A DNA stretch of 64,000 nt from Acidobacteriota bacterium (GCA_008363385.1 RHKY01000002.1:62001-126000); one strand, 5' to 3'. Shown: positions 44,374 through 55,004, counted from the stretch's first letter. A program made the numbers and translations. The notes: generated by a model not told the origin, from the letters alone.

Positions 44374-47300
44374 CCCGGGGCGCCTCCTCCGCCGAGCGGC
44401 TCCGCCACCTGATGGCCGAGCGGATCCTCGTCCTGGACGGCGCGATGGGGACGATGATCCAGACGTACCGGCTCGACGAGGCCGGCTACCGTGGAGAGCG
44501 CTTCCGCGACTGGCCGCGGGACCTGAAGGGGAACAACGACCTCCTCGTCCTGACCCGTCCCGAGGTCGTCCGGGAGATCCACCGGAAGTACCTGGAGGCG
44601 GGCGCGGACCTGATCGAGACGTGCACGTTCAACGCCAACGGCGTCTCGATGGCCGACTACGGGATGGAGGGGCTGGTCCGCGAGATGAACGCCGCGGCGG
44701 CCCGCCTGGCCCGCGAGTCCGTCGACGCCTTCGTCGCCGCCTCGCCCGGGCGCGAGGCCTTCGTGGCCGGCTCGATCGGGCCGACGAACGGGACCCTCTC
44801 GCTCGCGGTCGACGTCTCGAGCCCGGGGAAGCGCGAGAGGAGCTTCCCGGAGTTCGTCGCGGCCTACGCCGAGCAGGTGCGCGGCCTCCTCGACGGGGGC
44901 GTCGACGCCCTCCTCGTGGAGACCGTCTTCGACACGCTCGTGGCCAAGGCCGCCCTCTTCGCGATCGAGGAGGTCTTCGAGGAGACCGGGTGCCGCGTCC
45001 CGGTGATGGTCTCCGGGACGATCACGGACCGGAGCGGCCGGACCCTCTCGGGGCAGCTCGTGGAGGCCTTCTGGAACTCCGTCTCGCACGTGCCGCTCCT
45101 GTCCGTCGGCCTCAACTGCGCCCTCGGCGCCTCCGAGATGCGGCCGTACGTCGAGGAGCTCTCCGCCATCGCCCCGGTCTACGTCACGGCCTACCCCAAC
45201 GCGGGCCTCCCGAACGCCTTCGGCGGCTTCGACCAGACACCCGAGATGATGGCCAGCGACCTCCACGGCTTCGCCGCCGAGGGGTGGGTGAACCTCGTCG
45301 GCGGCTGCTGCGGGACGACCCCCGCCCACATCGCCGCCATCGCCGCGGCCGTGAAGGGGCTCGCCCCCCGGAAGGTCCCCACGGTCCCGCGGTACACGCG
45401 CCTGTCGGGGCTGGAGCCGCTGACGATCGGCCGCCCGGTGGCGTCCGAGGTGGAGGGCGGGACCCCGCGCGGCGCCTCGGGAAGCTCCGCCCCGTTCGTC
45501 GTCGTCGGCGAGCGGACCAACGTGACCGGCTCGCCCGCCTTCGCCAGGCTGGTCGCCGCCGGGAAGTGGGAGGAGGCGCTGGGCGTCGCCCGCCAGCAGG
45601 TGGAGGGGGGCGCCAACGTCCTGGACGTCTGCATGGACGAGGGGCTCCTGGACGGCCCCGTCGCGATGCGGACGTTCCTGAACCACCTCTCGGCCGACCC
45701 GGAGATCGCGCGGATCCCGGTGATGATCGACAGCTCCAGCTGGGAGGTGATCGAGGCGGGCCTCCAGTGCCTCCAGGGCAAGGGGGTCGTCAACTCCCTC
45801 TCCCTCAAGGACGGCGAGGCGGCCTTCGTCGCCCGGGCGAGGCGGGTGCGGCGGTACGGGGCCGCCGTCGTCGTGATGGCCTTCGACGAGGAGGGGCAGG
45901 CGACGACCGCCGAGCGCAAGCTCGAGGTCTGCCGCCGCGCCTACCGGATCCTGACCGAGGAGGTCGGCTTCCCGCCCGAGGACGTCGTCTTCGACCCGAA
46001 CGTCCTGACGGTCGGGACCGGGATCGAGGAGCACGCCGGGTACGGCGTCGCGTTCGTCGAGGCGGTGAGGCGGATCAAGGCCGAGCTGCCGTACGCGAAG
46101 ACCTCGGGCGGCGTCAGCAACGTCTCCTTCGCCTTCCGCGGCCACCGGCGCGTCCGCGAGGCGATGCACGCGGCCTTCCTCTACCACGCCGTGGCCGCCG
46201 GCCTCGACATGGGGATCGTCAACGCCGGGCAGCTGGAGGTCTACGAGGAGGTCCCGAAGGAGCTCCTGGAACACGTGGAGGACGTCCTCCTCGACCGGAG
46301 GCCCGACGCCACGGAGCGCCTCGTCGCCTTCGCCGAGCGGATGAAGCGGGAGGAGGCCGGCGCCCCGGCGGCGGCCGCGGCCGGCGAGACGTGGCGGAAG
46401 GGGACCGTCGAGGAGCGGCTCTCGCACGCCCTGGTCAAGGGGATCCCGGACCACGTCGAGGCCGACGTCCTGGAGGCGCTCGCCGCGTACGGCCGCCCGC
46501 TGGCGGTGATCGAGGGGCCGTTGATGGCCGGGATGAGCGTCGTCGGCGAGCTCTTCGGGCAGGGGAAGATGTTCCTCCCCCAGGTCGTCAAGAGCGCGCG
46601 CGTCATGAAGAAGGGGGTCGCCGCCCTGACGCCGTACCTGGAGGCCGAGAAGGCCGCGGGGACGTCGCAGGGGAAGATCGTCCTGGCCACGGTGAAGGGG
46701 GACGTCCACGACATCGGGAAGAACATCGTCGGCGTCGTCCTGGCCTGCAACGGCTGGGAGGTGGTCGACCTCGGCGTGATGGTCGGAGCCGACGCGATCC
46801 TGAAGAGGGCGCGGGAGGAGGGCGCCGACCTCGTCGGCCTCTCCGGCCTGATCACCCCCTCGCTGGAGGAGATGGCCCACGTCGCCCGCGAGATGGAGCG
46901 GCAGGGGATGCGCGTCCCGCTCCTGATCGGGGGCGCCACCACCTCGCCGGCCCACACCGCCGTCAAGCTCGCCCCGGCCTACTCGCGTCCCGTCGTCCAC
47001 GTGGCGGACGCGAGCAAGGCCGTCGGCGTCGCCTCCGCCCTCAAGAGCGAGGAGCGGCGCGGGGCCTTCCTCGCCCGGAACGAGGCGCTCCAGGAGGAGC
47101 TCCGCAAGGAGCACGCCCGGCGCTCCGAGAAGCCGCTCCTTCCGATCGCCGAGGCTCGCCGCCGGCGCCTCGCCCTCGACTGGGCGGGGTACGAGCCTCC
47201 GGCCCCTTCCTTCACCGGCGTCCGGGTCGTCGAGGACGAGCCGCTCGAGGGGCTCCTCCCCTACGTCGACTGGTCCCCGTTCTTCCACGCCTGGGAGATC

Positions 47301-48134
47301 CGGGGGCGGTATCCCGCGCTCCTCGACGAGCCGGAGACGGGGGCGAGGGCGCGCGAGCTCTTCGACGACGCCCGGCGCCTCCTCGACGAGATCGTCGGGC
47401 GGAAGCTCCTGTCGGCGCGTGCCGTCTGGGGCTTCTTCCGCGCGGAGTCGGACGGGGAGGACGTCCACCTCCGCGGCGACGCGGGGCAGGCGCCTCCGCT
47501 CGCCACGCTCCACGGCCTGCGCCAGCAGATGGAGAAGCCCGAGGGGCAGCCGAGCCTCTCGCTCACCGACTTCGTGGCCCCGGCGGGCAAGGGTCTCGCC
47601 GACCACGTCGGCCTCTTCGCCGTCACCGCGGGGCACGGCCTCCCCGAGCTCGTCGAGAGGTACGAGAGGGACCACGACGACTACTCGGCCCTCCTCGTGA
47701 GGGCCCTGGCCGACCGGCTCGCCGAGGCCTACGCCGAGCTCCTCCACAAGCGGGCCCGCGAGGCCTGGGGGTACGGCACGAGCGAGGCGCTCACGCACGA
47801 GGACCTGATCCGGGAGCGGTACCGCGGGATCCGCCCCGCCCCCGGCTACCCCGCCCAGCCCGACCACACGGAGAAGCTCGCCATCTGGCGCCTCCTCGAC
47901 GTGGAGCGCAAGGCCGGGATCACGCTGACCGAGAGCCTCGCGATGGTCCCGGTCTCCTCGGTCTGCGGGCTCTACCTCTCGCACCCGGAAGCGAGGTACT
48001 TCGGGGTGGGGCGGCTGGGGCGCGACCAGGTCGAGGACTACGCCCGCCGGAAGGGGGTCTCCCTCGCCGAGGCCGAGCGCTGGCTCGCCCCGAACCTCGG
48101 CTACGAGCCGGGAGCGCGGGGACCTTCTCAGTAG
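44370..48134 (+). CDS. metH: Cobalamin-dependent methionine synthase
   Basis: 1254 aa from GTG 44370, overlapping the upstream stop. Four modules: homocysteine domain with intact Zn ligands Cys250 (GLNCALG) and Cys313-Cys314 (GGCCGTTP); pterin-binding domain ([20 protein letters not shown]); cobalamin domain with GDVHDIGKN (lower axial His780) and the cap before it; and the AdoMet reactivation domain with [15 protein letters not shown]. It transfers the methyl of methyl-THF to homocysteine via methylcobalamin. Full length, so the cell needs B12. Its 3' end overlaps the convergent gene by 7 bases. Confidence 0.98.
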   Translation: MTRGASSAERLRHLMAERILVLDGAMGTMIQTYRLDEAGYRGERFRDWPRDLKGNNDLLVLTRPEVVREIHRKYLEAGADLIETCTFNANGVSMADYGMEGLVREMNAAAARLARESVDAFVAASPGREAFVAGSIGPTNGTLSLAVDVSSPGKRERSFPEFVAAYAEQVRGLLDGGVDALLVETVFDTLVAKAALFAIEEVFEETGCRVPVMVSGTITDRSGRTLSGQLVEAFWNSVSHVPLLSVGLNCALGASEMRPYVEELSAIAPVYVTAYPNAGLPNAFGGFDQTPEMMASDLHGFAAEGWVNLVGGCCGTTPAHIAAIAAAVKGLAPRKVPTVPRYTRLSGLEPLTIGRPVASEVEGGTPRGASGSSAPFVVVGERTNVTGSPAFARLVAAGKWEEALGVARQQVEGGANVLDVCMDEGLLDGPVAMRTFLNHLSADPEIARIPVMIDSSSWEVIEAGLQCLQGKGVVNSLSLKDGEAAFVARARRVRRYGAAVVVMAFDEEGQATTAERKLEVCRRAYRILTEEVGFPPEDVVFDPNVLTVGTGIEEHAGYGVAFVEAVRRIKAELPYAKTSGGVSNVSFAFRGHRRVREAMHAAFLYHAVAAGLDMGIVNAGQLEVYEEVPKELLEHVEDVLLDRRPDATERLVAFAERMKREEAGAPAAAAAGETWRKGTVEERLSHALVKGIPDHVEADVLEALAAYGRPLAVIEGPLMAGMSVVGELFGQGKMFLPQVVKSARVMKKGVAALTPYLEAEKAAGTSQGKIVLATVKGDVHDIGKNIVGVVLACNGWEVVDLGVMVGADAILKRAREEGADLVGLSGLITPSLEEMAHVAREMERQGMRVPLLIGGATTSPAHTAVKLAPAYSRPVVHVADASKAVGVASALKSEERRGAFLARNEALQEELRKEHARRSEKPLLPIAEARRRRLALDWAGYEPPAPSFTGVRVVEDEPLEGLLPYVDWSPFFHAWEIRGRYPALLDEPETGARARELFDDARRLLDEIVGRKLLSARAVWGFFRAESDGEDVHLRGDAGQAPPLATLHGLRQQMEKPEGQPSLSLTDFVAPAGKGLADHVGLFAVTAGHGLPELVERYERDHDDYSALLVRALADRLAEAYAELLHKRAREAWGYGTSEALTHEDLIRERYRGIRPAPGYPAQPDHTEKLAIWRLLDVERKAGITLTESLAMVPVSSVCGLYLSHPEARYFGVGRLGRDQVEDYARRKGVSLAEAERWLAPNLGYEPGARGPSQ

Positions 48135-48976
48135 ACGGTCGCAGAGCCGCCCGGGCGGACGCGGCGTAGCCGGACGCCGTTCGCGGGTCCGCATTCCAGG
48201 ACCCAGAGGGTCCCGTCCCGCTCCGCGAGGCCCCCGGTCGGTGACCAGGGCCAGCGGGAGCGGACGGCCACGGAGACTCTACCGTCGGCGAGTACCCTCT
48301 TGACGACCCGCCGGGCGGGGACGGCCACGTAGACGTCGCCGTCGCCGCCGAGCCACAGCCCCATCACGTCGTGACGGAAGAGCCACGGCGGCCGGAGGCG
48401 GCGCTCCGCGAGGTTTCGTGCGATCGCTCCCGTCTTCCCCTCCGCCGTGACGCGGAGGAGGTCGCCGTCGTCGACGAGGTACAGGGTCCCCTCCGGCGAC
48501 ACGGCCATCCACCGGACGTCCCGGAACGGCCCCTCCGAAAGGACGGATTCCGTGCCGTCCGGCTTCCTCTTCACGAGACGGGTGGCGGCTCCCCGGTCCG
48601 CTCGGTACTGGTTCCCCCTGGCATCCCGGACGAAGCTGACCTCGGTCCGGAACCCCTCGCGGGGCGGGTCGAACGTGACGGTGCCGTCCGGCGAGCGGCG
48701 CCAGAGCCGATGCCCCCACTTCCCGGTGGCGTCCCCCTCGTACCAGAGGTGCTCGCCGTGAAGGGTGCCGGCGGCGTCCAGGAGGAGCTCGTGCGTGTGG
48801 ACGCCTTCGACGGCGACGGACTTCGTGCCGTCCGGCGCGACCCGGAACACTCTCTTCAGGTCGGAGTAGAAGACGTTGCCCCGCCCGTCCCGGACGACGG
48901 CGACCGGCGGGTGCGCCGGGGACGGCGAAGCCCAGAGCGAGACCACGAGGAGGAGGAATCGAGAGGAATCCCGCAA
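48128..48976 (-). CDS. Secreted propeller-like (SMP-30/NHL) protein
   Basis: 282 aa from TTG 48976, with AGGAGG upstream; no ATG or GTG serves as well. Signal peptide [20 protein letters not shown]. The mature part has repeated blades, [49 protein letters not shown] and [12 protein letters not shown], typical of six-bladed NHL/SMP-30 propellers. No enzyme metal-site pattern is obvious. Its stop overlaps the metH end by 7 bases on the opposite strand. Confidence 0.8.
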   Translation of the reverse strand: MRDSSRFLLLVVSLWASPSPAHPPVAVVRDGRGNVFYSDLKRVFRVAPDGTKSVAVEGVHTHELLLDAAGTLHGEHLWYEGDATGKWGHRLWRRSPDGTVTFDPPREGFRTEVSFVRDARGNQYRADRGAATRLVKRKPDGTESVLSEGPFRDVRWMAVSPEGTLYLVDDGDLLRVTAEGKTGAIARNLAERRLRPPWLFRHDVMGLWLGGDGDVYVAVPARRVVKRVLADGRVSVAVRSRWPWSPTGGLAERDGTLWVLECGPANGVRLRRVRPGGSATVY

Positions 48977-49143
48977 CCGCGCCTCCTGAAGAAGGAGACG
49001 CCGGTCGGGATCGCGGCGTTAGCGGGGGCCGGGCGTCGAAGGGGCCGCCTCCCGGCCGGCGCGTCGGCAGGGGTGCCCCCGATCGGCGACCGCCCTTGGA
49101 ACCTCGGTGCCGGTCGACTACTCTCCGGCCGCCCGTTCACGCG

Positions 49144-49809
49144 ATGACGTCCTTCTCCTCTGTCTCCTGGGCTCTCGCCGGGGCCACCGTCGTCTCCGGG
49201 GCGCTGGCCACGGCCGGAGCCGCGCGCGGCGCGCGACACCTCGTCCACGTCTTCAAGCCGCTCGCCACGGCCCTCCTCGTCGCCCTGGTGCTCCTCGCCC
49301 CGGCGCCCCCGTCCGAGCGCTACCGCCTCCTCCTGGCCGGAGGGCTCCTCTTCTCCCTCGCCGGCGACGTCTTCCTGATGCTCCCGGAGGAACGCTTCCT
49401 CGCGGGCCTCGGCTCGTTCCTCGCCGCCCACGTCCTCTACGCCGCCGCGTTCCTCGGAACGGAGGGGGCGGCCGCCCGCTTGGCCCCGGCGCTCGGGGCC
49501 TACCTCCTCGTCGCCGCGCTCCTCGTCCGCTGGCTCTGGGCGGGCGTCCCGCCGCGCCTTCGCGGACCGGTCGCCGTCTACGCGGCGGCGCTCTCGACGA
49601 TGGCCGCCAGCGCGCTCGCCCGCGCGCTCACGACGGGAGGCTCCGGAGCCTGGGCGGCCGCGACGGGAGCCCTCGTCTTCGTCGCGTCCGACGCCCTCCT
49701 GGCCGCCGACCGCTTCCGGGGCCCGATCCGCCACGCCCGCCCCGCCGTCCTGGGAACCTACTACGCCGCCCAGCTGGCCATCGCCCTCTCGGCCACGCTC
49801 CCGAGCTGA
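49144..49809 (+). CDS. YhhN/TMEM86-family membrane protein
   Basis: 221 aa from ATG 49144. Seven or eight membrane helices and the YhhN pattern: VHVFKPLATALLVALV, LLFSLAGDVFLMLPEERFLAGL (two acidic residues in a helix, as in lysoplasmalogenases) and FVASDALLAADRFRGP. Animal TMEM86B hydrolyses lysoplasmalogen; the bacterial substrate is uncertain. Inner membrane. Followed by the 65-bp repeat array. Confidence 0.85.
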   Translation: MTSFSSVSWALAGATVVSGALATAGAARGARHLVHVFKPLATALLVALVLLAPAPPSERYRLLLAGGLLFSLAGDVFLMLPEERFLAGLGSFLAAHVLYAAAFLGTEGAAARLAPALGAYLLVAALLVRWLWAGVPPRLRGPVAVYAAALSTMAASALARALTTGGSGAWAAATGALVFVASDALLAADRFRGPIRHARPAVLGTYYAAQLAIALSATLPS

Positions 49810-49815
49810 GCCGGG

Positions 49816-50000
49816 CAGCCTCGCAGCGGCGCAGGGGGGATCACCACGTCGTCGACCCCCCTGATCCACGTCCCGGGGGGTAGCCGCGCAGCGGCGCAGG
49901 GGGGATCGACACGCTGTCGACCCACCTGATCCACGTCCCGGGGGGTAGCCGCGCAGCGGCGCAGGGGGGATCGACACGCTGTCGACCCCCCTGATCCACT
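49816..50000. repeat. Three tandem copies of a 65-bp repeat between convergent genes
   Basis: Copies start at 49816, 49881 and 49946. Each contains GCAGCGGCGCAGGGGGGATC, then an inverted repeat (TCGACACGCTGTCGA flanked by runs of G and C in copies 2 and 3) and a TGATCCAC segment. The last copy ends at the stop region of the outer-membrane protein gene. The hairpins could act as terminators from both sides. Confidence 0.85.
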
Positions 50001-50591
50001 TCAGAACAGCTTGAACGTCACCCCGATCGTCCCGGCCCAGTAGTCGCCCTGGTAGTTCTCGAGGAGGGCGCTGCCGAGCCCCTCGGCGTCCTGGACGTCC
50101 AGGAAGACGAACCGGACGTCGCCGTTCAGGGTGACCCGCCCCGAGAGCTTGACGTCGACCCCCGCCCCGGCGTGGGCGGACCACTTCTTCTCGGTCACCG
50201 TCCCCTGGACGGGGCCCTCGGCCTCCAGCCGGACGCTGCTGTACGTGCCGCCGCCCAGGACGTAGACCCCGAACTTCGGGAGCTTGATCGGGTAGATCAT
50301 CAACGACGCCTGCAACGGGACGTTCTTGATGTCGATCGACTGCGCCGTCGTGACGTCGACCGTGTCCGTGTAGTACGAGGCGCGCCCCTCGGCCGCGATC
50401 AGCCAGAGGAGGTGGACGCGCACCTGCGCCCCTCCGAGGAACCGCTGCCCGTCCCCGTCGGTGACGCCGACGAGGCCGCCGTGGATCCCGAGGTCGAGCG
50501 AGAAGCCGTCGCCGCCGGCGAGCGCGGCAGGCGCGAAGGCGAGGAGGGCGAGGAGGAGGGCGAGGGGCGCGAGCTTCGACGTCGTCTTCAT
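50001..50591 (-). CDS. Outer-membrane beta-barrel protein, OmpA/OmpX-like size
   Basis: 196 aa from ATG 50591. Signal peptide KTTSKLAPLALLLALLAFAP with AALAG cleavage near residue 28. The mature part has alternating beta strands (FSLDLGIHGGLVGV, VYVLGGGTYSSVRLE, WSAHAGAGVDVKLSG) and ends in phenylalanine (GTIGVTFKLF), the usual signal for BAM-dependent barrels. Likely an 8-stranded barrel. Function unknown. Confidence 0.85.
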   Translation of the reverse strand: MKTTSKLAPLALLLALLAFAPAALAGGDGFSLDLGIHGGLVGVTDGDGQRFLGGAQVRVHLLWLIAAEGRASYYTDTVDVTTAQSIDIKNVPLQASLMIYPIKLPKFGVYVLGGGTYSSVRLEAEGPVQGTVTEKKWSAHAGAGVDVKLSGRVTLNGDVRFVFLDVQDAEGLGSALLENYQGDYWAGTIGVTFKLF

Positions 50592-50675
50592 CGTTCTCTC
50601 TTCTCCCGGCGAAGTGCCGCGGCAGGCTAGCACGGGCCGGCAGCGCGAGAGAGCCCCGTCGGGTAGCCTTCCGGC

Positions 50676-51647
50676 GTGAGACGCGCCGCGCCCCTCCTCG
50701 CGCTCGGGGCCCTCCTGGCCGGGTCCGCGCCCGCCGTCGCCCCCGCCGCCGGCCGGGGTGCCGCTCTCCCTGCCCGGGCGATGGCGGTCACCGTCGACGA
50801 CCTGCCGGTCGTCCGCGAGGACGAGGGGCTCGACGGGGCGCGGCAGACGACGGACGCCCTCCTCGGGGCGCTCTCGGCCCACGGCGCGAAGGCCGTCGCC
50901 TTCGTCAACGAGTCCAAGCTGGGCGAGGGGCCTTCCCGCGCGGCCCGGGTGGAGCTCCTCGCCCGGTGGCTCTCGGCCGGGCACCTCCTCGGGAACCACA
51001 CCGCGACGCACCCCGACCTGAACGTCACGCCGCTCGACGCCTACCAGCGCGACGTCGTGGAGGGAGAGCGGACCTTCCGGCCGCTGATGGAGGCGTGGGG
51101 ACGCCGCGAGCTCTGGTTCCGCCACCCGATGACGCACACCGGGGAGACGGCCGAGGTCCGGGGCGGCCTCGAGCGGTTCCTCGCCGGCCGCGGCTACCGC
51201 GTCGCCCCGTTCTCGATCGAGAACGCCGACTACGTCTTCGACGCTCTCCGCGCCGCCGCCTGCCGGAAGGGCGACGTCGCGCTGGCCGGCCGGCTCCTGT
51301 CCGCCTACCTCGACCAGACGCTGGCAGCGACCCTCTTCGCCGAGGCGCTCTCGGTGGAGCTCTTCGGCCGCGAGGTCCCGCACGTCCTCCTCCTCCACGC
51401 CAACGGCCTGAACGCCGAGGCCCTCCCCGCGATCCTCGGGGGGCTCGCCTCGCGCGGCTACAGGTTCGTCCCGCTCGACGAGGCGCTGGCCGACCCGGCC
51501 TGGTCGACCCCCGACGGCTACGTCGGCCGCTCCGGGCCTTCCTGGCTCCACCGGTTCGCGGTGACGCTCGGCGCCCCTTCGAGGATGGCCGAGGAGCCCG
51601 ACCCGGCGCGCTGGGTCCTCGACCTCTGGAACGCGCGGCGGAGGTGA
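50676..51647 (+). CDS. Secreted polysaccharide deacetylase (CE4)
   Basis: 323 aa from GTG 50676, signal peptide in the first 30 residues. NodB motif 1 is AVTVDDLPVV (Asp pair near 40-41). Motif 2 is GNHTATHPDLN, giving two of the zinc ligands. WFRHPMTHTG follows (motif 3, Arg/Pro), and the late motif is HVLLLHANGLNAE. By family it removes N- or O-acetyl groups from peptidoglycan or exopolysaccharide in the periplasm. Next gene overlaps or follows within a few bases. Confidence 0.88.
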   Translation: MRRAAPLLALGALLAGSAPAVAPAAGRGAALPARAMAVTVDDLPVVREDEGLDGARQTTDALLGALSAHGAKAVAFVNESKLGEGPSRAARVELLARWLSAGHLLGNHTATHPDLNVTPLDAYQRDVVEGERTFRPLMEAWGRRELWFRHPMTHTGETAEVRGGLERFLAGRGYRVAPFSIENADYVFDALRAAACRKGDVALAGRLLSAYLDQTLAATLFAEALSVELFGREVPHVLLLHANGLNAEALPAILGGLASRGYRFVPLDEALADPAWSTPDGYVGRSGPSWLHRFAVTLGAPSRMAEEPDPARWVLDLWNARRR

Positions 51648-51652
51648 GGCCC

Positions 51653-52765
51653 GTGAGACGCCCGCCCGAATCCGCCCCGCCCCTCCTCGCCCTGCTCGCC
51701 CTCCTCCTGGCGGTCCTGCCGCCGGCCTCCTCCCGGGCGGACGAGCCCCCCGGCGCCCCCGCCCCGGGGCGGCTCGCGCCGCGTGTCCCCTGCGCCGCGC
51801 TGCCGGGCACCTCCTACGCGCTCTACCTTCCGCCGGGCTTCACGACGGAGCGGAGGTGGCCGGTCCTCCTCCTCCTCGACGCGCGCGGGCGCGGCGCCGA
51901 GGCGGCCGGGCCGTTCGTCCCGGCGGCGGGGCGCCTCGGCCTCGTCCTGGCGAGCTCGAACGACTCCATGAGCGACGGGCCGCTCGACCCGACGCTGAAG
52001 GCGCTCGTCGGGATGCTGGACGACGTCCGGCGCCGGTTCGCCGCCGACGACTCGCGCCTCCTCTTCGGCGGATTCTCGGGCGGGGCGCGGGCGGCGGCCT
52101 TCTTCGCCAACGTGGCGAAGCTGCCGGTGGCGGGCCTCCTCCTGGCCGGCGCCGGGCTCGCCGAAGGGCAGGACCCGAAGACGGCGAAGCCCGTCCCGGT
52201 CTTCGCGACGGTCGGGGAGACCGACTTCAACTACTACGAGGTTCGCCACCTCGGCCGCGCGCTCCAGGCACGGGGCGTCCCCGCCCGCGTGGCGGTCTTC
52301 GACGGCGGGCACGAGTGGCCCCCCGAGCCGGTTGCAGCCGAGGCTCTCGCCTGGCTCGTCCGGACGGCTGCGCGGATCCCGGGCGAGGAGCCCGGAGCCG
52401 GGCCCACCGTCCCGCCGTCGGTCCGGCGGCGCGAGGAGCGGGAGCGGAAGGAGCTGGAGGACCGCCTCGCGCTCCTTGTGAAGCTCGTCGAGGGGAGCGG
52501 GACGGAGTCCGCTGCCAGGGTCGCGCGGAAGCTCGGCGTGGAGGAGCTGAAGCGGGCGAGGTCCTCCGCCAGCCGCGAGGAGCGCCTCTTCGCCGAGCGA
52601 ACCCTCTTCGCCCTCCGGGTGAGGGCCTCCTTCTACCTCCCCTCCGAGCTGGAGGCGGCGGGCCGCCCCGACCGCGCGGCCCTCTCCCGCGCGGTGGCCG
52701 CGGAGATCGGCCCGGGAGCCCCGGCGCATCCGGCTCCTTCCGGGGCGCCGACACCCCTGCCGTAG
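51653..52765 (+). CDS. Secreted alpha/beta-hydrolase (esterase/PHB-depolymerase-like)
   Basis: 370 aa from GTG 51653 (another GTG at 51644 overlaps the previous stop). Signal peptide RRPPESAPPLLALLALLLAVLPP. Hydrolase motifs: LYLPPGFTTERRWPVLLLLD, nucleophile elbow GFSGG (FGGFSGGARAA), acid Asp in GETDFNY, and His in GGHEWPPE. A C-terminal 110-residue helical part with many Arg/Glu (RRREERERKELEDRLALL) may be a coiled coil. Substrate unknown; ester bonds of a polymer are plausible given the deacetylase neighbour. Confidence 0.8.
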   Translation: MRRPPESAPPLLALLALLLAVLPPASSRADEPPGAPAPGRLAPRVPCAALPGTSYALYLPPGFTTERRWPVLLLLDARGRGAEAAGPFVPAAGRLGLVLASSNDSMSDGPLDPTLKALVGMLDDVRRRFAADDSRLLFGGFSGGARAAAFFANVAKLPVAGLLLAGAGLAEGQDPKTAKPVPVFATVGETDFNYYEVRHLGRALQARGVPARVAVFDGGHEWPPEPVAAEALAWLVRTAARIPGEEPGAGPTVPPSVRRREERERKELEDRLALLVKLVEGSGTESAARVARKLGVEELKRARSSASREERLFAERTLFALRVRASFYLPSELEAAGRPDRAALSRAVAAEIGPGAPAHPAPSGAPTPLP

Positions 52766-52811
52766 AATCCGCGCACAACCCGTCTCGGTCTCGCGCCGAA
52801 AGGAGCTCTGG

Positions 52812-54548
52812 ATGCGTCTGTTCCCGCGCTCGTCCGCCGTCCCCGTGCGCCCGCTCGCCATGGCGGCGCTCGCGCTCCTCCTCCCGGCGCACGTCCTCGC
52901 CCAGCCGGCCAACGACGCCTGGGCCAATCGGGAGGCGATCGCCTCGCTCCCGTTCTCGGACACCGAGGCCGCCATCGGCTCGGCGACAGTCGAGGCGAGC
53001 GACCCGATCGTCGTCTGCCGGCTCGGGCCGGCGTCGCAGGGGGGGAACACCGTCTGGTACACGTACACGACCGGTGCCTCGACGCAGTACGTGAACATCT
53101 CGACCGCCGGGAGCGACTACGACACGATGATCAGCGTCTACACCGGCTCGCCCGGGAGCTTCGAGCTCGTCGCCGGCGGGTGCAACGACGACGGGGCCCC
53201 GAGCGCCCCCCGGTCGCGGATCAACGGGCTCAGGCTGAGTCCGGGGACGACGTACTCGATCGAGGGGGCGCGCTTCAGCCCGAGCGCCGCGGCCGCGTCG
53301 TGGCAGCTCGTGGTGACGACGGCTCCGCTCTACACCGTCACCAAGACGGCGGACACCGCCGACGGAGTCTGCGACGCCGACTGCTCGCTGCGGGAGGCCG
53401 TGGGGGCGAGCAACGCGAGCCCGGGAGCGGTCCTTCTCGGCGCGCAGACGTACACGCTCACGATCCCCGGGGCCGGCGAGGACCTCGACGCCACGGGCGA
53501 CCTCGACGTCCGGAGCGGGATGGGGGTCTACGGAGCGGGCCCGGACCTCACGAAGATCGACGCCGGCGCCCTCGACCGGGTCTTCCACGGAGCGTCGACG
53601 GAGCCGTGGACCCTGGTGATATCTGACTTGGCGATCGAGGGCGGGAGCGTCACGGGGAGCGGCGGGGGGATCCACTCCGCCAGCCCGAACCGTTTCGTCG
53701 ACCTTCGCCGAGTCGCCGTCAGGAGCAACGACGCGACGGGGGACGGGGCCGGCATCGACCTCGTCGGCCCGGTCACCGTCATCGAAGTGACGCTCAGCGG
53801 CAACAGCGCGGGAGGAAACGGGGGCGGGGCCTCCTTCGGCGGCGGCGCCGACGCGACGGTCGAGGTCAAGAGCTCGACGATCAGCGGGAACCAGGCCAAC
53901 TCCCTGTCGTCCGGCGGAGGCGGCGGGATCCACTCCACCGCCCGCCTCAGGCTCGAGAACTCGACCGTCAGCGGGAACGGCGCCTGGCACTCGGGAGGCG
54001 GCGTCCTCGTCGGCGGCGCCGGCTCGTTCGAGATCCGGAACAGCACGATCTTCAACAACTCGGCGGAGAACAACGCCGACGGGCTCGGGACCGGCGGCGG
54101 GCTGCGGATCGAGTCGAGCTCCTCGGCGAACGTCCTCACGAACAGCGTCTTGGCGCTGAACGTCCACGCCGGGTTTCCCCTCGTGCCGAACGACTGCACG
54201 CAGTCCGGCGGGACGGTGACGACGAGCTACAACCACGTCACCTTTCCCGGGGCCTGCACGTTCGCCGGGGCGGGGGACGTCACAGGCGGGTCGGCCGGCC
54301 TCTACGCCCTGCTGCAGGACAACGGCGGCCCGACGCTGACGCACGCGATCGTCGCCGGAAGCCCGCTGATCGACTCCGGCAACCCGGCCGGCTGCACCGA
54401 CTACCTGGGGCGCGTCCTCCTGTGGGATCAGCGCGGAGCGCCGTTCGCGCGGACGACGGACGGGAACTCCCCTCCCGCCGTCTGCGACAAGGGGGCGTTC
54501 GAGTACCTCTCGACCCCGGCCGAGCTGACCCTCTTCACCGCGGAGTAG
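52812..54548 (+). CDS. Secreted CSLREA/right-handed beta-helix protein
   Basis: 578 aa from ATG 52812 after AAAGGAG. Signal peptide to about residue 30 (AHVLAQ). Residues 32-165 are a beta-sandwich like bacterial pre-peptidase C-terminal or PPC domains (NDAWANREAIASLPF; NTVWYTYTT). The CSLREA motif follows (DGVCDADCSLREAVGAS near residue 190). Residues 200-500 form a right-handed parallel beta-helix with Gly/Ser/Asn turns (TLSGNSAGGNGGGASF, STISGNQANSLSSG). The end has CDKGAFEYLST. Secreted, no catalytic residues clear. Confidence 0.85.
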   Translation: MRLFPRSSAVPVRPLAMAALALLLPAHVLAQPANDAWANREAIASLPFSDTEAAIGSATVEASDPIVVCRLGPASQGGNTVWYTYTTGASTQYVNISTAGSDYDTMISVYTGSPGSFELVAGGCNDDGAPSAPRSRINGLRLSPGTTYSIEGARFSPSAAAASWQLVVTTAPLYTVTKTADTADGVCDADCSLREAVGASNASPGAVLLGAQTYTLTIPGAGEDLDATGDLDVRSGMGVYGAGPDLTKIDAGALDRVFHGASTEPWTLVISDLAIEGGSVTGSGGGIHSASPNRFVDLRRVAVRSNDATGDGAGIDLVGPVTVIEVTLSGNSAGGNGGGASFGGGADATVEVKSSTISGNQANSLSSGGGGGIHSTARLRLENSTVSGNGAWHSGGGVLVGGAGSFEIRNSTIFNNSAENNADGLGTGGGLRIESSSSANVLTNSVLALNVHAGFPLVPNDCTQSGGTVTTSYNHVTFPGACTFAGAGDVTGGSAGLYALLQDNGGPTLTHAIVAGSPLIDSGNPAGCTDYLGRVLLWDQRGAPFARTTDGNSPPAVCDKGAFEYLSTPAELTLFTAE

Positions 54549-54557
54549 GCGGCCGGC

Positions 54558-54597
54558 GCCCGAACGGGGCGGCGCGCGCGCGCCGCCCCGTTCGGGC
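54558..54597. terminator. Perfect 40-base palindrome between convergent genes
   Basis: GCCCGAACGGGGCGGCGCGC (54558-54577) is followed directly by its exact reverse complement, so the stem is 20 bp with no loop. It lies between the CSLREA-gene stop and the stop of the minus-strand small membrane protein. Likely a bidirectional terminator. Confidence 0.75.
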
Positions 54598-54603
54598 CGC
54601 GAG

Positions 54604-54957
54604 TCACCCCGCCACGGCCGGGGCCGGGGGTTTGCCGTACTTGACCGTGGCCCAGCCGGTCAGCAGGCCGACGAGGCTGCCGGGGAGCATGATCTCGAAG
54701 TAGTACTTCCCCTGCATGTGGGCGATCAGGAAGGCGAAGAGGCAGCCGACGGCCGTCCCGAAGACGAGCGTCGCCGGCATCGACGGGACCTTCCGGTTGA
54801 AGAGTCCGATCAGGAGCCCCGCCACGAGCCCCTTGAACGTCGAGCCCATGACGATCCCGAGGATCTCGTTCCTCACCTCGGGCGTGAACCACGCCGTGAG
54901 CCCGTCGAGGATCCCGAGCCCTCCGCCCACCAGCAGCCCCAGGACGACCTTGTTCAT
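54604..54957 (-). CDS. Small inner-membrane protein
   Basis: 117 aa. Four hydrophobic segments: VVLGLLVGGGLGILDGLT, GSTFKGLVAGLLIGLF, LVFGTAVGCLFAFLIAHM and IMLPGSLVGLLTGWATVK. Conserved Asp and Trp sit near helix 1 (GILDGLTAWFTPEVR). I do not recognise the family. The gene is alone between a palindrome and the Ser/Thr kinase. Confidence 0.75.
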   Translation of the reverse strand: MNKVVLGLLVGGGLGILDGLTAWFTPEVRNEILGIVMGSTFKGLVAGLLIGLFNRKVPSMPATLVFGTAVGCLFAFLIAHMQGKYYFEIMLPGSLVGLLTGWATVKYGKPPAPAVAG

Positions 54958-55004
54958 CGCTTCCTCCTTCTCGTGAGTCCTCTTCGCCGTCTCGGGCCGC
55001 GTCT

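Noticed and set aside
49816-50000. A CRISPR array
   Set aside because: Three whole-unit 65-bp copies without variable spacers; this is a simple tandem repeat.
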